From assembly GCA_964564845.1 (NCBI GenBank), contig CAZMCN010000038.1, forward strand, positions 1 through 16,398: a stretch of DNA of 16,398 bases, in the 5' to 3' direction. The position numbers and the translations under genes were made by a program. Within the stretch, counting starts at the first letter, position 1. Each line of letters starts with the position of its first letter. This DNA is from CAYXPG01 sp964564845. GTDB lineage: Bacteria; Planctomycetota; Phycisphaerae; Sedimentisphaerales; Anaerobacaceae. Positions 12,807-16,398 of the stretch are shown here, one piece after another. The notes under the pieces are model-generated. The model did no database searches. It saw only the letters and a program-made list of their open reading frames with translations, and was not told the DNA's origin.

Positions 12807-15800
12807 ATGAATAAAGAGAAAGTAATTTTGGGCCTGGATATAGGCGTAGGGTCAATCGGCTGGAGTCTGGTTAAAATCAGGGAAGAAGAATACTCTGACG
12901 AAAAGCCGGAAGGGACGATTGAAAAAAAACATAGAATTATAGGCGGTGAAATAATAGGTACGGGCGTAAGGACTTTTCAGATTCCGCAAGACCGACAGAA
13001 GAAGAGTCTGGCACTTATCCGGGGGTCGGCAAGAAGGAGCCGCTGGACCACGCGACGGAAGGCGCACAGATTAAAACGGCTCATTCAACTTGTTAAGGAA
13101 TTTAAACTAATAGAGGACTTTGACAGAGATGCGATTTTTAAGCCTAAGCAAGGAGATAATGAGAGCAACTGGGATATCTGGACTATTCGCAAAGAAGCCC
13201 TTGAAAGAAAGCTGACCGACGTTGAGTTATTCAGGGTGCTTTATCACATTGCTAAACACAGGGGATTTTATTTTCATACAAAAGCAGAAGAGATTCAGGA
13301 AGAAGATAAAAAATCCGAGGCAGGAAGAAAAAAGGCAAAAGTAAAAGAGGGGCTTTGGAGAATAAGAAGCAAACTTGAAAAAGGACACTGGAAAACGGTT
13401 GGCCAGATGTTCTGTGAAGAATATAAGCAGACAGGCAAGGAAAACAAAAGAAAAAGAAACGCAGAAAATAAATACGGAAAATCAATTCACCGAAGCTTGT
13501 TGAAAGAAGAAATCGAGAAAATATTCAAAGAACAGCAGAAAATGGGCAATTCGAAGGCCAAAAAGGAACTTAAGAACAGGTATATTGATGAAATCCTGAT
13601 GAAAGAAGAGGGGATTGATGATGAGAAGCTTCAAAAGATGATGAAAGGGTGTGAATTTGTTCCGGGGGCCAAATGCGCACCAAAAGAGAGCTACACTGCC
13701 GAAAGATTCACATTATTTAGCCGGCTTAATACTCTGGCGATGGTCGACACAAAGAATAAGGACAAACGTTTGGCGCTTGATGATGAGCAGAGAGGCAAGA
13801 TTCAAAGACTTTCCTACGAGAAGGCAAAAGTAACGTTTGCTCAGATTAGGTCGGAGCTGGGACTTCAAGACGATTTGGGGTTAAGGTTTAATCTTTGTTC
13901 ATACAAAGAAAAGGACCCAGAGTATAACAAAAAACTTATATGTGAGATTAGAAAAGGCAGATTACGGTTTGGGGAAAGGCATAGGGTTCGGATTGTTGAC
14001 ATCAACACAGGCGAGGTAAAGGTGCTCGATGAGGAAATACAAAGTATATTCAAAAGTAAAGAGCTTTGGCCCAACAGTAAAAACATGCGCATTTATTATT
14101 CAGATATAAGAAAACAATTGAATCTTTCAGGTGATTTCAGATTTGCAGATTTGAAAGGATACACAAAGTCGGAGGCGGAGCTTGGCAGCAAAGCGAAATA
14201 TATAAAGCAGTTTGAAGATGACACCTTTGTTGAACTCAAGGGGTATCATAAAATCAAAAATGCAATAGAACGACATTGCGGAGATAACAGATGGGCAAAA
14301 CTGGCCGAGGATGAAAACAAACTGGATATTATTGCCGAGGCGCTTGTTTATCACAAAAGTGACGAGACACGCACAAAATATCTGAAAGAAAACGGGGTTG
14401 TTGACGAGGATGTGATAAATGCTATTTTGAAAATAAACATGAAAGAGCTCGCCAACCATTCAAAAGAAGCATTAAGCAACGTGCTGAAGTATATGGGCAG
14501 TAAAGACCGAATGCTTTTTAATGATGCAAAGAAAAAATGTGGATATGGCAGGGCGGACTATGACAAGCAGGCGATACTTCAGCCATACAGTGGGTTTTTT
14601 GAAAATAATCCGGCAGTAGCAAGGGTAATATCGCAGACGAGGAAACTGATAAATGCGATTTTGCGAAAATATAAAGATAATCATCCTATAGACCAGATTC
14701 ATATAGAGTTGGCCACTGAATTGGCGAACAGCGAGAAAAGAAAAAGCCAAATTTCAGAGGGGCAGAGGAGATACAAAGAGGCAAAAGAGGCAGCGACGGA
14801 AAGATGCAGAGAATTCGATTTAGACCCCGAAGAAGGCCAGAACCTTTTGATGTTCAGATTAGCTGAGGAGCAAAGGCAGTTGTGCCCATATAGCGGCAAG
14901 CATATAACCTTTAAACCAAGCGGCGCAAGTAATGAGGTCTATATACAAGATTGCGAGATAGACCATATCATACCAATGAGCCGGTCGTTTAACGACAGTT
15001 TGAATAATAAAGTTTTATGCACACAAAAAGCAAATCAAGATAAAAGAGACAGGATACCTTTTGAGTGGTTCGAGGATATATACGGCAAGGAAAGTGAGCA
15101 GTGGAGAGATTTTGAAAACACGGTAAAAAAGATGTACGGGATGCCGTATCCTAAAAGAAAAAATCTGCTCAAAAAAAGCTGGACGGAGAAAGACAAGGAA
15201 AGGTTTTTGAGCAGAAACCTTAATGATACCCGCTATGCTGCAAGGCACATCGCTGATTATCTACGGAAGTATTTTGACTTTTCGCTATCTGAAAGAGAAG
15301 ACATTAAAGAGGTTAGCAGGGTAAAGGTCCGCAGCGGCAACATAACGGCCTTTTTAAGGTATATATGGGGATTACACAAAGACAGAGAAGAGAACGACCT
15401 CCATCATGCACTTGATGCTCTTGTGGTTGCCTGTTCGACTGATGGACATGTCTATTTGGTATCGAATCTTTCCAAAGAAATTGAGAGAAAAGGGAAAAAC
15501 TGGTTTAAGCATTTTAACTTTTTAAGGGACAGGTTTAAGCCGTGGAGCAGCATTAGAGACGACATTCAGGAGGCAGTTAATAACATATTTGTATCGAGGA
15601 TGCCCAGACATACGGTAACAGGCGCCGGCCATGAGGAGACCATAATCAGCGGAGAGGGGCGGGATAAAAACAGAACGATTGAAGTGCGTGGCGGATATGC
15701 GAAGATGGGTGATATGGTTCGGGCTGATGTGTTTGTGGACGAGGCCGGCAAAAATTATGTCGTGCCGATATATTCGGTTGACATTTTCAGTAAAAAGCCG

Positions 15801-16124
15801 CTGCCGGATAAATACATTGAAAAGGCTGATGCACCTTATGATGAATGGCCCAGTGTGAAAGATGATAAACTCGAATTCAGATTTTCGCTGTTTAAGGATG
15901 ATTTAATAAGCATTGATGGACAGATGTATTATATTGACCATATAAGAGGAACACGACCGCTAATAAGGGTTAAAAATATCGACGGTTCGGTATTTGAAAG
16001 CAATAATAAAGAAAGAGAATTGGGATACAGAAATGTAAGGTTAAAAAAATATTCTGTAGATATATTAGGGAGATATAAGGAGGTGAAACAGGAGAAAAGG
16101 CTTGGTGGCAGATTTAATAGGTGA
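12807..16124 (+). CDS. cas9: CRISPR-associated endonuclease Cas9, type II-C
   Basis: An 1105-residue RNA-guided DNA nuclease. RuvC-I has D11 (LGLDIGVGSIGWS); the arginine-rich bridge helix is about 70-98 (RGSARRSRWTTRRKAHRLKR). The charged helical recognition lobe follows. RuvC-II carries E634 (IHIELATELANS). The HNH domain has CPYSGK, D719-H720 (EIDHIIPMSRSF) and, by alignment, N743. RuvC-III has H866, H867 and D870 (NDLHHALDALVVAC). The C-terminal wedge and PAM-interacting region (MVRADVF, YVVPIYS, IFVSRMP, KYSVDILG) closely follows NmeCas9 as I recall it. All nuclease residues are intact, so it should cut both strands. I prefer the ATG at 12807, preceded by GGGGTGAG at 12796-12803, over the upstream TTG at 12792, which has no ribosome site. 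Codons are richer in AAA/AGA than in gyrB, consistent with transfer. Confidence 0.97.
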   Translation: MNKEKVILGLDIGVGSIGWSLVKIREEEYSDEKPEGTIEKKHRIIGGEIIGTGVRTFQIPQDRQKKSLALIRGSARRSRWTTRRKAHRLKRLIQLVKEFKLIEDFDRDAIFKPKQGDNESNWDIWTIRKEALERKLTDVELFRVLYHIAKHRGFYFHTKAEEIQEEDKKSEAGRKKAKVKEGLWRIRSKLEKGHWKTVGQMFCEEYKQTGKENKRKRNAENKYGKSIHRSLLKEEIEKIFKEQQKMGNSKAKKELKNRYIDEILMKEEGIDDEKLQKMMKGCEFVPGAKCAPKESYTAERFTLFSRLNTLAMVDTKNKDKRLALDDEQRGKIQRLSYEKAKVTFAQIRSELGLQDDLGLRFNLCSYKEKDPEYNKKLICEIRKGRLRFGERHRVRIVDINTGEVKVLDEEIQSIFKSKELWPNSKNMRIYYSDIRKQLNLSGDFRFADLKGYTKSEAELGSKAKYIKQFEDDTFVELKGYHKIKNAIERHCGDNRWAKLAEDENKLDIIAEALVYHKSDETRTKYLKENGVVDEDVINAILKINMKELANHSKEALSNVLKYMGSKDRMLFNDAKKKCGYGRADYDKQAILQPYSGFFENNPAVARVISQTRKLINAILRKYKDNHPIDQIHIELATELANSEKRKSQISEGQRRYKEAKEAATERCREFDLDPEEGQNLLMFRLAEEQRQLCPYSGKHITFKPSGASNEVYIQDCEIDHIIPMSRSFNDSLNNKVLCTQKANQDKRDRIPFEWFEDIYGKESEQWRDFENTVKKMYGMPYPKRKNLLKKSWTEKDKERFLSRNLNDTRYAARHIADYLRKYFDFSLSEREDIKEVSRVKVRSGNITAFLRYIWGLHKDREENDLHHALDALVVACSTDGHVYLVSNLSKEIERKGKNWFKHFNFLRDRFKPWSSIRDDIQEAVNNIFVSRMPRHTVTGAGHEETIISGEGRDKNRTIEVRGGYAKMGDMVRADVFVDEAGKNYVVPIYSVDIFSKKPLPDKYIEKADAPYDEWPSVKDDKLEFRFSLFKDDLISIDGQMYYIDHIRGTRPLIRVKNIDGSVFESNNKERELGYRNVRLKKYSVDILGRYKEVKQEKRLGGRFNR

Positions 16125-16207
16125 GAAAAGTATTCCATTATCAGAATTTCACTGTGATTTTGCTGAGAAAAAATGGGATTTTACGGTTTTTTATGACAGA
16201 AAAATCA

Positions 16208-16228
16208 CGTTTTTTAAGAACAAAAACG
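16208..16228 (-). terminator. weak hairpin between the array and cas9
   Basis: On the minus strand, CGTTTTT and AAAAACG form a 7-bp stem with a 7-nt loop, followed after three bases by five T. It could stop leftward transcripts from the last repeat promoter before they enter cas9 antisense. The stem is very AT-rich. Confidence 0.25.
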
Positions 16229-16267
16229 AACACATCCCCTTGTATAACAAAGGCTTACATATCCACT

Positions 16268-16398
16268 ATTATAGCAGATATGAAAATGAGAGCAAGTTAT
16301 AACAAAGCGTATCGTTGGCCGTGTGTTCTTCGAATTATAGCAGATATGAAAATGAGAGCAAGTTATAACGTATAATAAAATTCATCGCACACGATACT
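16268..16398 (-). CRISPR. type II-C CRISPR array (distal end, continues beyond the window)
   Basis: Two identical 36-nt repeats at 16268-16303 and 16334-16369, one 30-nt spacer (16304-16333), and 29 nt of a second spacer at the window edge. In crRNA sense (minus strand) the repeat starts GTTATAACTTGCTCTCAT and ends CTGCTATAAT, matching the type II-C polarity GTTxTA...TAxAAT. The matching anti-repeat on the minus strand at 12729-12713 fits this polarity. The array therefore runs towards cas9, and 16268-16303 is the leader-distal terminal repeat; the leader is outside the window. Each repeat ends with TGCTATAAT, an extended -10, so each spacer may have its own promoter. Confidence 0.95.

Noticed and set aside
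16231..16267. Possible extra degenerate repeat before the first repeat (TATAAC at 16243-16248)
   Set aside because: Only about six to nine bases match and the distance to the next repeat is 19 nt, not 30.
16102..16375. Small plus-strand ORFs after cas9 reading into the repeats
   Set aside because: They overlap the end of cas9 and translate CRISPR repeats; no ribosome site or protein-like character.
16370..16398. 10-base match between the partial second spacer and 6251-6260 (AGTATCGTGT)
   Set aside because: A 10-base match is expected by chance in a window of this size; the remainder of the spacer does not match, so no self-targeting is claimed.

Overview
The window looks like a chromosomal segment from a Planctomycetota-like bacterium, probably near Phycisphaerae. 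This is an inference from the dnaN - DUF721 - gyrB order, the giant duplicated activase and the style of the intergenic repeats. No rRNA or tRNA is present to confirm it.

Layout. (1) 187-1730, + strand: a small operon of a DUF2089 zinc/HTH regulator, a multi-pass membrane protein whose start overlaps the regulator's stop, and a short single-pass membrane protein that looks truncated. (2) 1765-6180, - strand: one 1471-codon gene for a CoA-dehydratase activase-type iron-sulfur ATPase with two ASKHA/activase domains plus DUF2229/HGD-D-like regions. It has a consensus promoter at 6390-6417 and a roughly 200-nt leader. (3) 6181-7170: a gene-poor gap holding an inverted, frameshifted copy of the dnaN 3' region (6451-6566), DnaA-box-like sites and an A+T-rich stretch. 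(4) 7171-11102, + strand: the replication cluster dnaN, DUF721/DciA-like and gyrB. (5) 11345-12076: a TPR lipoprotein followed by a strong terminator. (6) 12148-12600: AT-rich intergenic DNA with a 52-nt tandem repeat and a GC-rich island. (7) 12613-16398: a type II-C CRISPR-Cas9 locus.

The CRISPR locus is the most interesting part. cas9 (1105 aa from the preferred ATG) has all RuvC and HNH catalytic residues. The array starts 143 nt after cas9 with 36-nt repeats and a 30-nt spacer. By repeat polarity (GTTATA... to ...GCTATAAT) it is transcribed on the - strand, towards cas9, and each repeat ends in an extended -10 promoter (TGCTATAAT). The tracrRNA is on the - strand upstream of cas9 and ends in a 24-nt perfect palindrome plus a T-run. 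Its anti-repeat lies inside a full-length degenerate CRISPR repeat (12712-12747, 29/36 identical). That repeat keeps the terminal TATAAT, which points at cas9. One fossil repeat therefore appears to supply both the tracrRNA anti-repeat on one strand and the cas9 promoter on the other, through a symmetric ATTATAAT box. Two interleaved inverted repeats in the tracrRNA region suggest alternative folds. No cas1 or cas2 is visible in the window.
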